Position numbers and translations under genes: made by a program. From NCBI RefSeq assembly GCF_004217545.1, contig NZ_SHKY01000002.1, forward strand, positions 1 through 64,000: a stretch of 64,000 bases of DNA, given 5' to 3'. The first letter of the stretch is position 1; the number at the start of each line of letters is the position of its first letter. The DNA comes from Krasilnikovia cinnamomea. GTDB taxonomy: Bacteria; Actinomycetota; Actinomycetes; Mycobacteriales; Micromonosporaceae. Below are positions 1-7,810 of the stretch, one piece after another. The notes below the pieces were generated by a model. That model saw only the letters and a list, made by a program, of their open reading frames with translations, ran no database searches and was not told the origin of the DNA.

Positions 1-1
1 C

Positions 2-271
2 CGCATCGATGAGATCGCCGAGGTGACCGGGGTGTTCCTGCCCGACGACGAGGTGTATGACACCGTCTCGGGGCTGGTGCTGGCCCGGCTCGGCCACATC
101 CCCGCCGTCGGCGAGCACGTCGCGGTTGCCTTGCCGATGCTGGTGGACGAGCACGGGCACCCGCGCCCGCAGGGCACAGCCCGGCTGACGGTGACCGCGG
201 TGCGCCGACACGTGCCGGACCGCGTCGCCATGACCGTGCTGCCCGCCGACGAGGGGCAGGTGCCGCGGTGA
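2..271 (+). CDS. CNNM/CBS transporter-associated protein, C-terminal part (5' end outside window)
   Basis: The frame is open from the first bases of the window, so this is the 3' end of a longer gene. The visible 90 residues look like the transporter-associated (CorC_HlyC) domain that ends CNNM/CBS proteins of the HlyC/CorC family: a short beta-rich segment with LGHIPAVGEHV and a closing beta strand. Such proteins are membrane-bound and are proposed to handle Mg2+/Co2+ or other ions. The next gene starts with GTG overlapping this stop by 4 nt and belongs to the same family, so the two are co-translated. The family call rests only on the C-terminal domain and the paired neighbour. Confidence 0.75.
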   Translation, partial: RIDEIAEVTGVFLPDDEVYDTVSGLVLARLGHIPAVGEHVAVALPMLVDEHGHPRPQGTARLTVTAVRRHVPDRVAMTVLPADEGQVPR

Positions 272-1347
272 GCACCGGGTGGTCCCTGCTGATCTCCGCG
301 CTGCTGCTGGTCGCTAACGCGTTCTTCGTAGCGGCCGAGTTCGCCCTGGTAGCGGCGAAGCGGCACCGGCTGGAACGGTCCGCGGCAGCCGGTTCGCGCG
401 GGGCCCGGGCGGCGATCGCCGGTACCCGGCAACTGTCGATGATGCTGGCCGGTGCGCAGCTGGGCATCACGTTGTGCACCCTCGGCCTGGGCGCGTTGGC
501 CAAGCCGACGGTGGCGCACCTGCTCGAGCCGCTGTTCACCGCCGTCGGGCTGCCGGACACGGCGGCCTACGTGGTGGCGTTCGTCCTGGCGGTGTCGGTG
601 GTCGGTTTCCTGCACGTCGTCGTCGGGGAGATGGCTCCGAAGTCGTGGGCGATCAGCCACCCGGAGTCCTCCGCGCAACTGCTGGCGATCCCGTTTGTCG
701 GGTTCACCACCGTGTTGCGCCCGTTCCTGAGCGCGCTCAACGGGTTGGCCAACGCCTGCCTGCGGGCGGTGAAGGTGACACCGCAGGACGAGTTGGCGCA
801 GGTCCACAGCCCTGGGCAGCTGCAACTGCTGCTGGAGACCTCCAAGGAACACGGCACGATCGCCGCCGCCGAGCACGAGCTGCTCACCGCGATGCTGAGC
901 GTGCAGTCGACCACGGTCGGGCAGGTCATGATCCCCGCCCAGGACATCGTCGCGGTCGCCGCCGACGCCGACGCCCGCCAGGTCGAGCTGCTCAGCACCG
1001 CCAGCGGCCGGTCCCGGCTCGCGGTCACCGACACCGACGCCGGCATCGTCGGGGTTGTCCACGTGCGCGACGCGGCCAAGGCCACCAGCCACGGCAAGAG
1101 CGTGACGGCACGGGAGCTGATGGCCGCGCCGCTGTCGATGCCGGCCGACACCAGCGTGCTGGACGCGATCGCGACCATGCGGCAGCGGCGTATCCAGCTG
1201 GCGCTGGTCACCGCCACCACCCAGGTGGTCGGCCTGGTGACGCTGGAAGACCTGCTGGAACAGGTCATCGGCCAGTTCGACGACGAAACCGACCCGGTCA
1301 TCGACGCGGCCCGCCGGGCCGGTCGCACCGGCAGAACCGACCGCTAG
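268..1347 (+). CDS. CNNM domain and CBS-pair membrane protein (CorC/HlyC family)
   Basis: This 359-aa membrane protein is the second member of a CNNM pair. Three to four hydrophobic helices occupy roughly residues 5-150, beginning with SLLISALLLVANAFFVAAEF and including the family signature AEFALVAAKR. A cytosolic CBS pair follows at about 205-335 (QVMIPAQDIVAV and VTLEDLLEQVIG). It ends soon after the second CBS domain, without the usual C-terminal transporter-associated domain, which its upstream neighbour has. Pairs of one long and one short CNNM protein are common in actinobacteria. The GTG start overlaps the previous stop (GTGA). Ion transport is inferred from the family. Confidence 0.85.
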   Translation: MSTGWSLLISALLLVANAFFVAAEFALVAAKRHRLERSAAAGSRGARAAIAGTRQLSMMLAGAQLGITLCTLGLGALAKPTVAHLLEPLFTAVGLPDTAAYVVAFVLAVSVVGFLHVVVGEMAPKSWAISHPESSAQLLAIPFVGFTTVLRPFLSALNGLANACLRAVKVTPQDELAQVHSPGQLQLLLETSKEHGTIAAAEHELLTAMLSVQSTTVGQVMIPAQDIVAVAADADARQVELLSTASGRSRLAVTDTDAGIVGVVHVRDAAKATSHGKSVTARELMAAPLSMPADTSVLDAIATMRQRRIQLALVTATTQVVGLVTLEDLLEQVIGQFDDETDPVIDAARRAGRTGRTDR

Positions 1348-1392
1348 CAACCGTCCCGGCAGCAGCGACCACGTCACAAAGGAGAGGTTCCG

Positions 1393-2382
1393 ATGGTGTT
1401 CAAGAAGATGCTCGGCGCGTTCGGCGTCGGCGGCCCCAGCGTCGACACCGTGCTCAACCCACCGACGACCCTGCCCGGTCATCCGCTGACCGGGCAGGTC
1501 AACCTCACCGGCGGCAGCCACGACGTCGACATCGAACAGATCACCCTGTCCCTGCTCACCCGGGTGGAGGTCGAAGGCGGCGACCACGAGTTCGGCGCCG
1601 CCGTCGAGTTCCACCGCGTCCAGGTCGCCGGCACGACCAGGCTCGCGGAAGGCCAGCACACGTCGATCCCGTTCTCGGTGCCCCTGCCCTGGGAGACGCC
1701 GATCACCGCCGTCTACGGCCAGCACCTGCACGGCATGACCATGGGCGTACGCACCGAGGTGTCGATCGCCCACGCCATCGACAAGGGCGACCTGGACCCG
1801 GTACAGGTCCACCCACTGCCCGCCCAGCAGGCCATCCTCGACGCCTTCGCGCAGCTGGGATTCCGGTTCAAGTCCGCCGACCTGGAACACGGCCACATCC
1901 GCGGCAGCCAGCAGACACTGCCGTTCTACCAGGAGATCGAGTTCTACGCCGCCGCGCAGTACGCCCACGCCTGCACCCAGGTCGAACTCACCTTCGTCAC
2001 CAGCCCGCACCAGGTGCAGGTGATCCTGGAAGTCGACAAGCGCGGCGGCCTGTTCACCGGCGGCCACGACGTCTACCACACCCTGCACGTGCCGCACGCC
2101 GGCTTCGAGCACACCAACTGGGCGCAGCACATCGACTCCTGGTTCCAGCAGGCCGTGCTCTCCCACACCGGCGGCCACGGCTACGCCCCGCCGCAGCCCG
2201 CCTACGGGCACGGCCACCACGGCCACCACGGCCACCACGAAGGCCACCACGACAGCCACGGCGGTCACGGCATGGGCGCCGGAGCCGTCGTCGCCGGCGT
2301 GGGCGCCGGCCTGGTCGGCGGCTACCTCGCCAGCGAGGCAATCGACGAGATCTTCGACGACGAAGGCGGCGACGAAGACTGA
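1393..2382 (+). CDS. spo0M: Spo0M-family (arrestin-fold) sporulation-control protein
   Basis: A 329-aa cytosolic protein of the Spo0M family, whose arrestin-like double beta-sandwich influences the onset of sporulation and cell-division phenotypes in Bacillus. The N-terminus MVFKKMLGAFGVGGPSVDTV and the repeated beta strands to about residue 255 match the family. The tail is unusual: a histidine-glycine stretch around residues 270-296 (runs of GHHGHH), then a hydrophobic Gly/Ala helix and an acidic end. This could bind metal and sit at a membrane. The RBS AAAGGAG lies about 9 nt before the ATG. A GC-rich hairpin follows the stop. Its role here is inferred. Confidence 0.87.
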   Translation: MVFKKMLGAFGVGGPSVDTVLNPPTTLPGHPLTGQVNLTGGSHDVDIEQITLSLLTRVEVEGGDHEFGAAVEFHRVQVAGTTRLAEGQHTSIPFSVPLPWETPITAVYGQHLHGMTMGVRTEVSIAHAIDKGDLDPVQVHPLPAQQAILDAFAQLGFRFKSADLEHGHIRGSQQTLPFYQEIEFYAAAQYAHACTQVELTFVTSPHQVQVILEVDKRGGLFTGGHDVYHTLHVPHAGFEHTNWAQHIDSWFQQAVLSHTGGHGYAPPQPAYGHGHHGHHGHHEGHHDSHGGHGMGAGAVVAGVGAGLVGGYLASEAIDEIFDDEGGDED

Positions 2383-2411
2383 GCACGCGACACCCCTCAC
2401 CCCCGGTTGTC

Positions 2412-2437
2412 CCCGGCCCCCACACCTCGGGGCCGGG
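2412..2437 (+). terminator. Hairpin between spo0M and the small downstream gene
   Basis: A 9-bp perfect stem (CCCGGCCCC with GGGGCCGGG) with an 8-nt loop lies 30 nt after the spo0M stop. There is no U-tract, so it could terminate weakly, stabilise the 3' end or attenuate transcription into the next gene. Confidence 0.55.
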
Positions 2438-2473
2438 TGGCATGTCAGGTAACCCACGGAAGGGAACAACGCC

Positions 2474-2698
2474 ATGACCATCAGCGCCAACCTCGACAAG
2501 CTGCTCGACAAGCAGTACGAGCAGCAGGACCTGCACGACCTGGTCAACGCCCCCGTCCACGCCATCGCCGGCATCTCCACCGCCGACGCCCAGGCCCTCG
2601 AAAAGGCCTTCGCCATCAAGACCATCGGCGACCTGGGCCGTAACGAGTACATCCGCGCCGCCACCGCGATCGCCGCCCTGGCCGACGCCAGCAAGTAA
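2474..2698 (+). CDS. Small helix-hairpin-helix-like protein
   Basis: A 74-aa protein with no membrane segment or signal peptide. The stretch VHAIAGISTADAQALEKAFAI (written here without the flanking residues), followed by KTIGDLGRNEYIRAATAI, reads like a small helix-hairpin-helix or SAM-like fold of the type found in short DNA-binding or adaptor proteins. The RBS GGAAGGGA lies about 9 nt before the ATG. It follows spo0M in the same direction and is closed by a strong terminator, so the two may share a transcript. No specific function is recognised. Confidence 0.75.
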   Translation: MTISANLDKLLDKQYEQQDLHDLVNAPVHAIAGISTADAQALEKAFAIKTIGDLGRNEYIRAATAIAALADASK

Positions 2699-2709
2699 CC
2701 ACCCGAACG

Positions 2710-2750
2710 GGTGGGGCGCCGCCACGCTCACCCACGGCGACGCCCCACCC
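2710..2750 (+). terminator. Strong GC-rich terminator hairpin
   Basis: GGTGGGGCG-CCGCC pairs with GGCGACGCCCCACC around an 11-nt loop, starting 12 nt after the preceding stop. One base is bulged. It probably ends the spo0M transcript. Confidence 0.7.
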
Positions 2751-2887
2751 CGGCCACCACGGCTGAGCCCGGCGCGATCGATCGCGCCGGCGGCGGGACC
2801 TTCGGGCGGTCTGGTTGGGGTAGACCCCAGACCGACACCGACCACTCCCGGTCACGGGCGTCAGGATAGAGTCGCACGCGGGGTTTC

Positions 2888-2916
2888 TTGACGCCTGTCC
2901 GGCAAGGCCATAAGGT
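2888..2916 (+). promoter_or_regulatory. Predicted sigma-70 promoter of the serine recombinase
   Basis: TTGACG (2888-2893) and TAAGGT (2911-2916) are separated by 17 nt, close to the HrdB-type consensus. The recombinase GTG is 40 nt downstream of the -10 box. Confidence 0.6.
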
Positions 2917-2955
2917 CCAGACTTACACTTTCGATCGGGTGAGGGAGGCGACGCG

Positions 2956-3528
2956 GTGCGGGTCGGCTACGTCAGGGTCAGCACCGTCGAGCAGAACACC
3001 GTGCGCCAGCTCGACGGCATCGAGGTGGAACGGACGTTCACCGACACCGCATCCGGCAAGGACACCGCGCGGCCGCAGCTCGACGAGCTGATCGCGTTCG
3101 TCCGCGCCGGCGACACCGTGCTCGTGCACTCGATGGACCGGCTCGCCCGCAACCTCGACGACCTGCGCCGCCTGGTCCGCACCCTGACCAGCAAGGGCGT
3201 GCGGGTGGAGTTCCTCAAGGAGAACCTGACCTTCACCGGCGACGACTCCCCGATGGCCACCCTGCTCCTGTCGGTCATGGGCGCGTTCGCCGAGTTCGAG
3301 CGGGCGCTGATCCTGGAACGCCAACGCGAGGGCATCGCCGCCGCCAAGGCCCGCGGCGCCTACACCGGCCGCAAACCCGCACTGACCACCGCACAGGCCG
3401 ACCAGCTGCGCGAGCGCGCCGCCGCCGGCGAACGCAAGGCCGACCTGGCCCGCGAGTACGGCGTCAGCCGCGAAACCGTGTACACCTACCTCCGACCCAC
3501 CGCCCCGGCAGGAGCCCCCGTCGCATGA
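2956..3528 (+). CDS. Serine recombinase (resolvase/invertase family)
   Basis: A 190-aa small serine recombinase. The catalytic serine sits in VGYVRVST near the N-terminus, and the arginine-rich active site lies in HSMDRLARNLDDL. The long dimerisation helix reads LLSVMGAFAEFERALILERQREGI, and a Hin-like HTH (LAREYGVSRETVYTYL) is at about 155-178. Length and order match Tn3-type resolvases and DNA invertases, which resolve cointegrates or plasmid multimers. It starts at GTG and overlaps the downstream coiled-coil gene by 4 nt. A 111-nt upstream gap carries the promoter and could hold a res-like site, though I could not identify repeats there. Confidence 0.92.
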   Translation: MRVGYVRVSTVEQNTVRQLDGIEVERTFTDTASGKDTARPQLDELIAFVRAGDTVLVHSMDRLARNLDDLRRLVRTLTSKGVRVEFLKENLTFTGDDSPMATLLLSVMGAFAEFERALILERQREGIAAAKARGAYTGRKPALTTAQADQLRERAAAGERKADLAREYGVSRETVYTYLRPTAPAGAPVA

Positions 3529-3821
3529 GCAGCCCGGAAGACCTGGAACAACGTGTCGCGGCCGTGGAGGCCGAGCTGGCCATCGTGCGGCAGGAAGCCG
3601 CCGCGGCCCGCGCTCTCGCCGCCGGCGCCGATCGCGACGTCGCCGAGTACCGGGCCGAGCTGCGCGGGCACACCCGCCTTCTCTCCGCGCTGCGCGAAAC
3701 GCAGCTGGAGCACTACGCCGAACACAAGGCCGACACCGCCGAGCTCAAAGCCGGCGTGGCCCAGATCGTGCGACTCCTGGAAGGACTCGGCGGCACCAGC
3801 AGCCCTGACCCAGCCGGGTAG
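3525..3821 (+). CDS. Small coiled-coil protein coupled to the resolvase
   Basis: A 98-aa, almost wholly helical protein. Residues 4-50 show heptad spacing (LEQRVAAVEAELAIVRQ) typical of a coiled coil, and a second helical stretch runs to about 88. Its ATG overlaps the recombinase stop in an ATGA, so the two are co-translated. Such a partner could modulate recombinase oligomerisation or be an unrelated passenger. It has no catalytic motif. A good terminator follows. Function unknown. Confidence 0.7.
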   Translation: MSSPEDLEQRVAAVEAELAIVRQEAAAARALAAGADRDVAEYRAELRGHTRLLSALRETQLEHYAEHKADTAELKAGVAQIVRLLEGLGGTSSPDPAG

Positions 3822-3854
3822 CGAGGCATCGATGCCCTGTGATCTCATCAGCCC

Positions 3855-3893
3855 AAAAGCCGGACGCCTCTCCCCGTGAGGCATCCGGCTTTT
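3855..3893 (+). terminator. Rho-independent terminator, usable on both strands
   Basis: A 16-bp stem with one mismatch (AAAAGCCGGACGCCTC with GAGGCATCCGGCTTTT) and a 7-nt loop is flanked by A- and T-runs, giving a U-tract on either strand. It separates the resolvase operon from the integrase. Confidence 0.85.
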
Positions 3894-4041
3894 CTGTCGC
3901 ACAGGCTTCAGGGCCACGAGCCGACAACGGAACGGGCGCCACCTATCCCGATCTACCGGTCAGTAACCTTGGGGCTGGTGACAGCTACCCAAGCGCGGGG
4001 CCCAAGGGGCCGACATCAGCTCCCGGCCGGATCGGCGCAGA

Positions 4042-5244
4042 TTGCCTTCACGAAAGGTTGTGCCACTGCCGATCGGCGGTCTCGCCGCCCCGGACGCGAT
4101 CGAGGCCTGGGCCGGCCGCTATCTTGACGCCGCCGTCCGCGGCGTCCGCTCGGCCGAGGTTGCCGACAAGATCGCCCTGCACCTGGCCCGGTTCCGCGAC
4201 CACTTCCACGCCGACCACGGCCACGACCGGCTCTCCGCCGTCGTCAAGCGCGAGGTGATCGCCTGGCGCACCCACCTGTCCGCCGACCGAGACGCCGGCG
4301 GGCTCGGTCTGGCACCGGCGACGGTCAACACCCACCTCGCCTCGCTGTCCGGGTTCACCACCTGGGTGTGCACCCACGACCCGGCCGCTCTGCCACACGG
4401 TAACCCGTGCGCGAAGGTCGGCGACCTGCCCCTGCCGCCGCTCGAACCCCGCGCGCTGACGCCCGGGCAGGTCCGCACGCTCAAGAACGTGCTCGACCGG
4501 TTGCCCCGGTTCCACCAGCACAAGGGCCGGCGCCGCAGCGCGGCCGGCGAGTTGCACGGCCATGCCCGGCCGCTGCGCGACCGCGCGATCGTGCACACCC
4601 TGCTCGGCACCGGCCTGCGCCGCGAAGAGCTGGTCAACCTCGACCTGGACCAGGTCGCCTCGAACACCCCGGAGGCGCTGCGCGCGGCGAGGAAGGCGAA
4701 GATCAGCGGCGTCCGGGGCAAGGGCGGCACTAGCCGCACCGTGTTCCTCGGCTCCGACGGCCGCACCGCCCTGGCCGACTACCTCGAACACGAACGCCCC
4801 GCCGACGCCGGCCCGGCCGCGGCCGCGCTGTTCCTGTCCGCCGCCTCGATCGGCTCCCGTCGCCCCGACGGCCGGCTCTCCCCGCGCTCGATCAACCTGA
4901 TCTGCGAGCAGATCGGCCGCTGGCACGACGCCGAGCACACCGACCCCGCCCGGCACATCAGCCCGCTGAGGCCCCACGACCTGCGCCACTCGTTCGCCTT
5001 CGCGCTCGCCGAGGCCACCGACAGCGACGCCTACGAACTCGAACGCCGGCTCGGCCACCAGTCCCAGCGCTACATTCACCGCTACACCAACCCGCCCGAG
5101 GACATCGCGGCCGGCTACGTCGAGCAGATGGGGACTGTACAAATAACGGCGGATCTCGATCTTGAGGAGATGCGCCAGGATGACGACGGAACCGATCGTC
5201 GAGCAGGACCCGTCCGAGGGGCCGGGCAGCTCGGCCACCGATGA
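4042..5244 (+). CDS. Tyrosine recombinase/integrase, 3' end displaced by an IS256-family insertion
   Basis: A phage-type integrase with an N-terminal SAM-like DNA-binding domain (about 15-115) and a C-terminal catalytic domain. Catalytic residues are visible: Arg193 in GLRREEL, His312 and Arg315 in PHDLRH, His339 in LGHQS and Tyr348 in HRYTNP. The insertion sequence begins directly after codon 363 (GYVEQM), beyond the tyrosine, so catalysis may survive. The last 37 residues come from IS sequence. Before insertion the gene probably ended with a short tail and TGA around 6535 on the far side of the IS. The start is TTG 4042, or GTG 4060. It would integrate or excise the host element, but no att site was identified. 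Confidence 0.85.
   Translation: MPSRKVVPLPIGGLAAPDAIEAWAGRYLDAAVRGVRSAEVADKIALHLARFRDHFHADHGHDRLSAVVKREVIAWRTHLSADRDAGGLGLAPATVNTHLASLSGFTTWVCTHDPAALPHGNPCAKVGDLPLPPLEPRALTPGQVRTLKNVLDRLPRFHQHKGRRRSAAGELHGHARPLRDRAIVHTLLGTGLRREELVNLDLDQVASNTPEALRAARKAKISGVRGKGGTSRTVFLGSDGRTALADYLEHERPADAGPAAAALFLSAASIGSRRPDGRLSPRSINLICEQIGRWHDAEHTDPARHISPLRPHDLRHSFAFALAEATDSDAYELERRLGHQSQRYIHRYTNPPEDIAAGYVEQMGTVQITADLDLEEMRQDDDGTDRRAGPVRGAGQLGHR
5131..5160 (+). repeat. IS left terminal inverted repeat
   Basis: It starts GGGACTGTAC and matches the reverse complement of the right end at about 23 of 30 positions, including the core TAACGGC-GATCT. Confidence 0.82.
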
Positions 5245-6463
5245 GCAGCTGATCGCGATGCTGGTCGACCGTGCCCGTGGTGACGGGCTGAAGTTGACGG
5301 GTGAGGGCGGGCTGCTGCAGAAGCTGACCAAGCGGGTCCTGGAATCCGCGCTGGAGGGCGAGATCACCGACCATGTCGGCTACGACAAACATGACGCCGA
5401 AGGCCGGGGCAGCGGTAACTCCCGCAACGGGCATCGGGCCAAGACCGTGCTGACCGATGTCGGCCCGGTCGAGGTTCGGGTGCCCCGCGACGTGGCGGGC
5501 ACGTTCGAGCCGCAGATCGTGCGGAAGCGGCAACGACGGCTGACCGGCGTCGACGACCTGGTCCTGTCGCTGTCAGCGCGGGGGCTCACGCACGGCGAGA
5601 TCGCCGCTCATCTGGCCGAGGTGTATGGCTCGGAGGTGTCGAAGCAGACCATCTCCACGATCACTGACAAGGTGATCGACGGGATGGCCGAGTGGCAGAA
5701 CCGGCCCCTCGACCCGGTCTATCCGGTCGTGTTCATCGACGCGGTGAACGTGAAGATCAGGGACGGTCAGGTCGCGAACCGGCCGATCTACCTGGCCCTG
5801 GCGGTCACCGTCGACGGCCACCGCGACATCCTCGGCATGTGGGCCGGTGATGGTGGTGAGGGCGCCAAACACTGGCTGCATGTGCTGACCGAGCTGAAGA
5901 ACCGTGGCGTGGCCGACGTGCTCATGCTGGTCTGCGACGGCTTGAAGGGCCTGCCCCAGGCGGTCGAGGCGGTCTGGCCCCGCACGCTGGTCCAGACGTG
6001 TGTGGGGCACCTGCTGCGCAACTCGTTCCGGTACGCGGCCCGGCAGGACTGGGACAAGATCGCCCGAGCGCTCAAGCCGGTCTACACCGCACCCACAGAG
6101 GACGCCGCGACCGAGCGGTTCATGGAGTTCGCCGACGCCTGGGGCAAGAAGTACCCGGCGATCGTCAAACTCTGGTCCGACGCCTGGGCCGAGTTCGTGC
6201 CGTTCCTCGCCTTCGACGTGGAGATCCGCAAGGTCATCTGCAGTACCAACGCGATCGAGTCGGTGAACGCCCGCATCCGCAAGGCCGTCCGCGCACGCGG
6301 TCACTTCCCCAACGAGCAGGCCGCGCTCAAGTGCGTCTACCTCGCGCTGATGAGCCTGGACCCCACCGGCGCCGGCCGCCGCCGGTGGACCATGCGCTGG
6401 AAAGCACCCTTGAACGCCTTCCACGTCGCCTTCGAAGACCGGCTCACCCCGGCCACCAACTGA
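5180..6463 (+). CDS. IS256-family (Mutator-type) transposase
   Basis: A 427-aa DDE transposase. The catalytic triad is visible as Asp187 in VVFIDAVNVK, Asp253 in LVCDGLKGLP and Glu360 in CSTNAIESVN, all family signatures. The N-terminal part holds LTHGEIAAHLAEVYG, an HTH-like segment for end binding. Length is normal for the family and there is no frameshift, so the IS is probably active. The ATG at 5180 is preferred over the in-frame TTG at 5162 because GAGGAG ends 10 nt upstream of it. It catalyses copy-out/paste-in transposition with 8-9 bp target duplications. Confidence 0.95.
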   Translation: MTTEPIVEQDPSEGPGSSATDEQLIAMLVDRARGDGLKLTGEGGLLQKLTKRVLESALEGEITDHVGYDKHDAEGRGSGNSRNGHRAKTVLTDVGPVEVRVPRDVAGTFEPQIVRKRQRRLTGVDDLVLSLSARGLTHGEIAAHLAEVYGSEVSKQTISTITDKVIDGMAEWQNRPLDPVYPVVFIDAVNVKIRDGQVANRPIYLALAVTVDGHRDILGMWAGDGGEGAKHWLHVLTELKNRGVADVLMLVCDGLKGLPQAVEAVWPRTLVQTCVGHLLRNSFRYAARQDWDKIARALKPVYTAPTEDAATERFMEFADAWGKKYPAIVKLWSDAWAEFVPFLAFDVEIRKVICSTNAIESVNARIRKAVRARGHFPNEQAALKCVYLALMSLDPTGAGRRRWTMRWKAPLNAFHVAFEDRLTPATN

Positions 6464-6474
6464 CCCGTTCAACA

Positions 6475-6504
6475 ACCAAGATCAGCCGTTAACTGGACAG
6501 TCCC
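6475..6504 (-). repeat. IS right terminal inverted repeat
   Basis: Read on the minus strand it starts GGGACTGTCCAGTTAACGGC, pairing with the left end. The host sequence that once closed the integrase gene resumes at 6505. Confidence 0.82.
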
Positions 6505-6749
6505 AGCAGAATGTGATCGCCGCCGTTTGCGGCTGGTGACACGTTTCTTACCGGCACCCCGGGTTGGCACGCTGCTGCCCGCCGACTCGCTTGCACGACA
6601 TGGTCGGAAAGGCGGCCGCGCCCGATCCCGATGGAGCCCTATAGGCAGGTTTGCGAACCGCCGCAGGTGCGGGGACGTTCGACCACTCGCCCGGGCTGTG
6701 CCCGTCACCTGGCGGGCAGCGTGAGACGGTCACCGCCCCTGCGCCGACT

Positions 6750-7385
6750 TCAGCGGGATTGGGTCACGTCATCGTCGAACCGGCGGGGCACCTCTCGACG
6801 GAGGCGCTCCGTCATTGCGTCTCGTTGCTCATTCGGCAGGCTGACAACGCTCGCCAAACCGTCAACGAGCTGATCAAGGGTGATTGATCTGCTCGCGTTG
6901 GCGTCCCAGTATCGCGATTGCGCGAGGTAGTCCGCAACGAACGTGACTGCCCAGTCCGCGTCTGCCTGCCACAGCCACGTCAGGACATCGCCCAACTGGT
7001 CGCTCACGATTGCCAGTTCACCTGGCTTCGTGTGCTTCAACGTGAGCGGGACCTCGTGCGACAAGACGCCCAGTAGAAGCTGCTCCATGATGCTCGCCGG
7101 CACCTCAAAGGTCTTCATCCCGGCATATTCGTCGATCGGGAGGTGCGGGCCCTGCAGGCGCACCAGGGCTTCGTCTGTCTCTCGTCGAGGTAGCGAGGAT
7201 GGGCTCGGCGACCAGCTGACGGCCGCCGCGGTCGGCGGGCAGCTTGCTGCGGTGCGGTGAGCTGGTCGGTCATCCTGGTCAGTCCCGGTCTCGTCGTCAA
7301 TGTCGAGGTACAACCGGTCGGCCGCATCGTGGGCCTGCTGCAGGGCGGTGGCCAGGTCGGCGAGCCCCGGCCCGGCCGTGGCCAT
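6750..7385 (-). CDS. Hypothetical protein, possibly frameshifted at its 5' end
   Basis: A 211-aa protein of unknown function. The C-terminal half (from ETDEALVRLQGPHLPIDEY) looks like a compact folded domain ending in a helical segment (LPNEQRDAMTERLRREV). The first 70 residues are low in structure, with a proline-rich stretch. Directly upstream, the other frame encodes coding-like text (DLATSSDTEQAHVLAHYAVR) that runs smoothly into MATAGPGLADLATAL of this frame, suggesting a 1-2 nt indel near 7383. It may therefore be a decayed gene or two genes that lost their frames. It is the last gene of a minus-strand series. Confidence 0.5.
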   Translation of the reverse strand: MATAGPGLADLATALQQAHDAADRLYLDIDDETGTDQDDRPAHRTAASCPPTAAAVSWSPSPSSLPRRETDEALVRLQGPHLPIDEYAGMKTFEVPASIMEQLLLGVLSHEVPLTLKHTKPGELAIVSDQLGDVLTWLWQADADWAVTFVADYLAQSRYWDANASRSITLDQLVDGLASVVSLPNEQRDAMTERLRREVPRRFDDDVTQSR

Positions 7386-7498
7386 GCGCGGACCGCGTAG
7401 TGCGCCAGGACGTGTGCCTGCTCGGTGTCGCTGCTGGTGGCCAGGTCAGGGTCGTCGGACAGGTGGCTCAACGCGCAGCCGCGGCCGCGTGTGCTCAC
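7383..7498 (-). pseudogene. Upstream fragment in another frame, likely 5' end of the preceding entry
   Basis: From GTG 7498 the frame reads VSTRGRGCALSHLSDDPDLA and continues helical-looking up to HYAVRA. The open frame that follows is then arginine/proline-rich shadow sequence, while natural-looking protein continues in the neighbouring frame. This is what a small indel would leave. Confidence 0.35.
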
Positions 7499-7598
7499 CG
7501 GTCCACGTGCCGTACGGGTGTGCCGCGTCGACAAGCTAGTTGGGGGCAGTGCGGCGACATCCTTGATCGTTGGGACCGGTGTTGTCCCTTCTCCTGGG

Positions 7599-7808
7599 TC
7601 AGCGCTTGGCGCGGTTGATGGCGGCTTTGGCCTCGGTGATCGCTGTCTGCAGGCGGTCGCGGGTCTCGGCCTGGGCATCGGTCAGCGACGAGCCGGCCGG
7701 CTGCCAGTCCGAGCGCAGCCAGTCCGCGGCGTCGCCGAGCGCGGCATACGCCCGATTGATCTCCTGCAGGGCGTTGCCGATCATCTGGTCACGGGTGGGC
7801 AGCGGCAT
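7599..7808 (-). CDS. Small helical hypothetical protein
   Basis: A 69-aa, fully helical, soluble protein: one amphipathic helix around IGNALQEINRAYAALGDAADWL and a second rich in Ala/Lys at the end (LQTAITEAKAAINRAKR). The ATG at 7808 lies 2 nt beyond the stop of the upstream gene, and GGAGAA is found 8 nt before it, so the two are translationally coupled. It resembles phage or plasmid accessory proteins only in size and helix content. No function is recognised. Confidence 0.65.
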   Translation of the reverse strand: MPLPTRDQMIGNALQEINRAYAALGDAADWLRSDWQPAGSSLTDAQAETRDRLQTAITEAKAAINRAKR

Positions 7809-7810
7809 GA

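Larger units (their letters stand above)
5131..6504 (+). mobile_element. IS256-family insertion sequence (about 1.37 kb)
   Basis: The element carries one transposase gene between imperfect terminal inverted repeats that start GGGACTGT at both ends. It sits at the extreme 3' end of the integrase gene. The flanks AGCAGATG (5123-5130) and AGCAGAAT (6505-6512) share six of eight bases and may be a degenerate 8-bp target duplication. Confidence 0.9.

Noticed and set aside
474..2477. 667-aa plus-strand ORF
   Set aside because: Arg/Pro/Gly-rich composition typical of an off-frame in GC-rich DNA; it overlaps the CNNM and Spo0M genes.
3898..4041. Possible att site near the integrase
   Set aside because: No tRNA or repeated core could be found in the window that would define attL/attR.
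4048..5367. 439-aa minus-strand ORF opposite the integrase
   Set aside because: Its product is Val/Gly/Arg-rich shadow sequence; the plus strand has a full tyrosine recombinase with catalytic residues.
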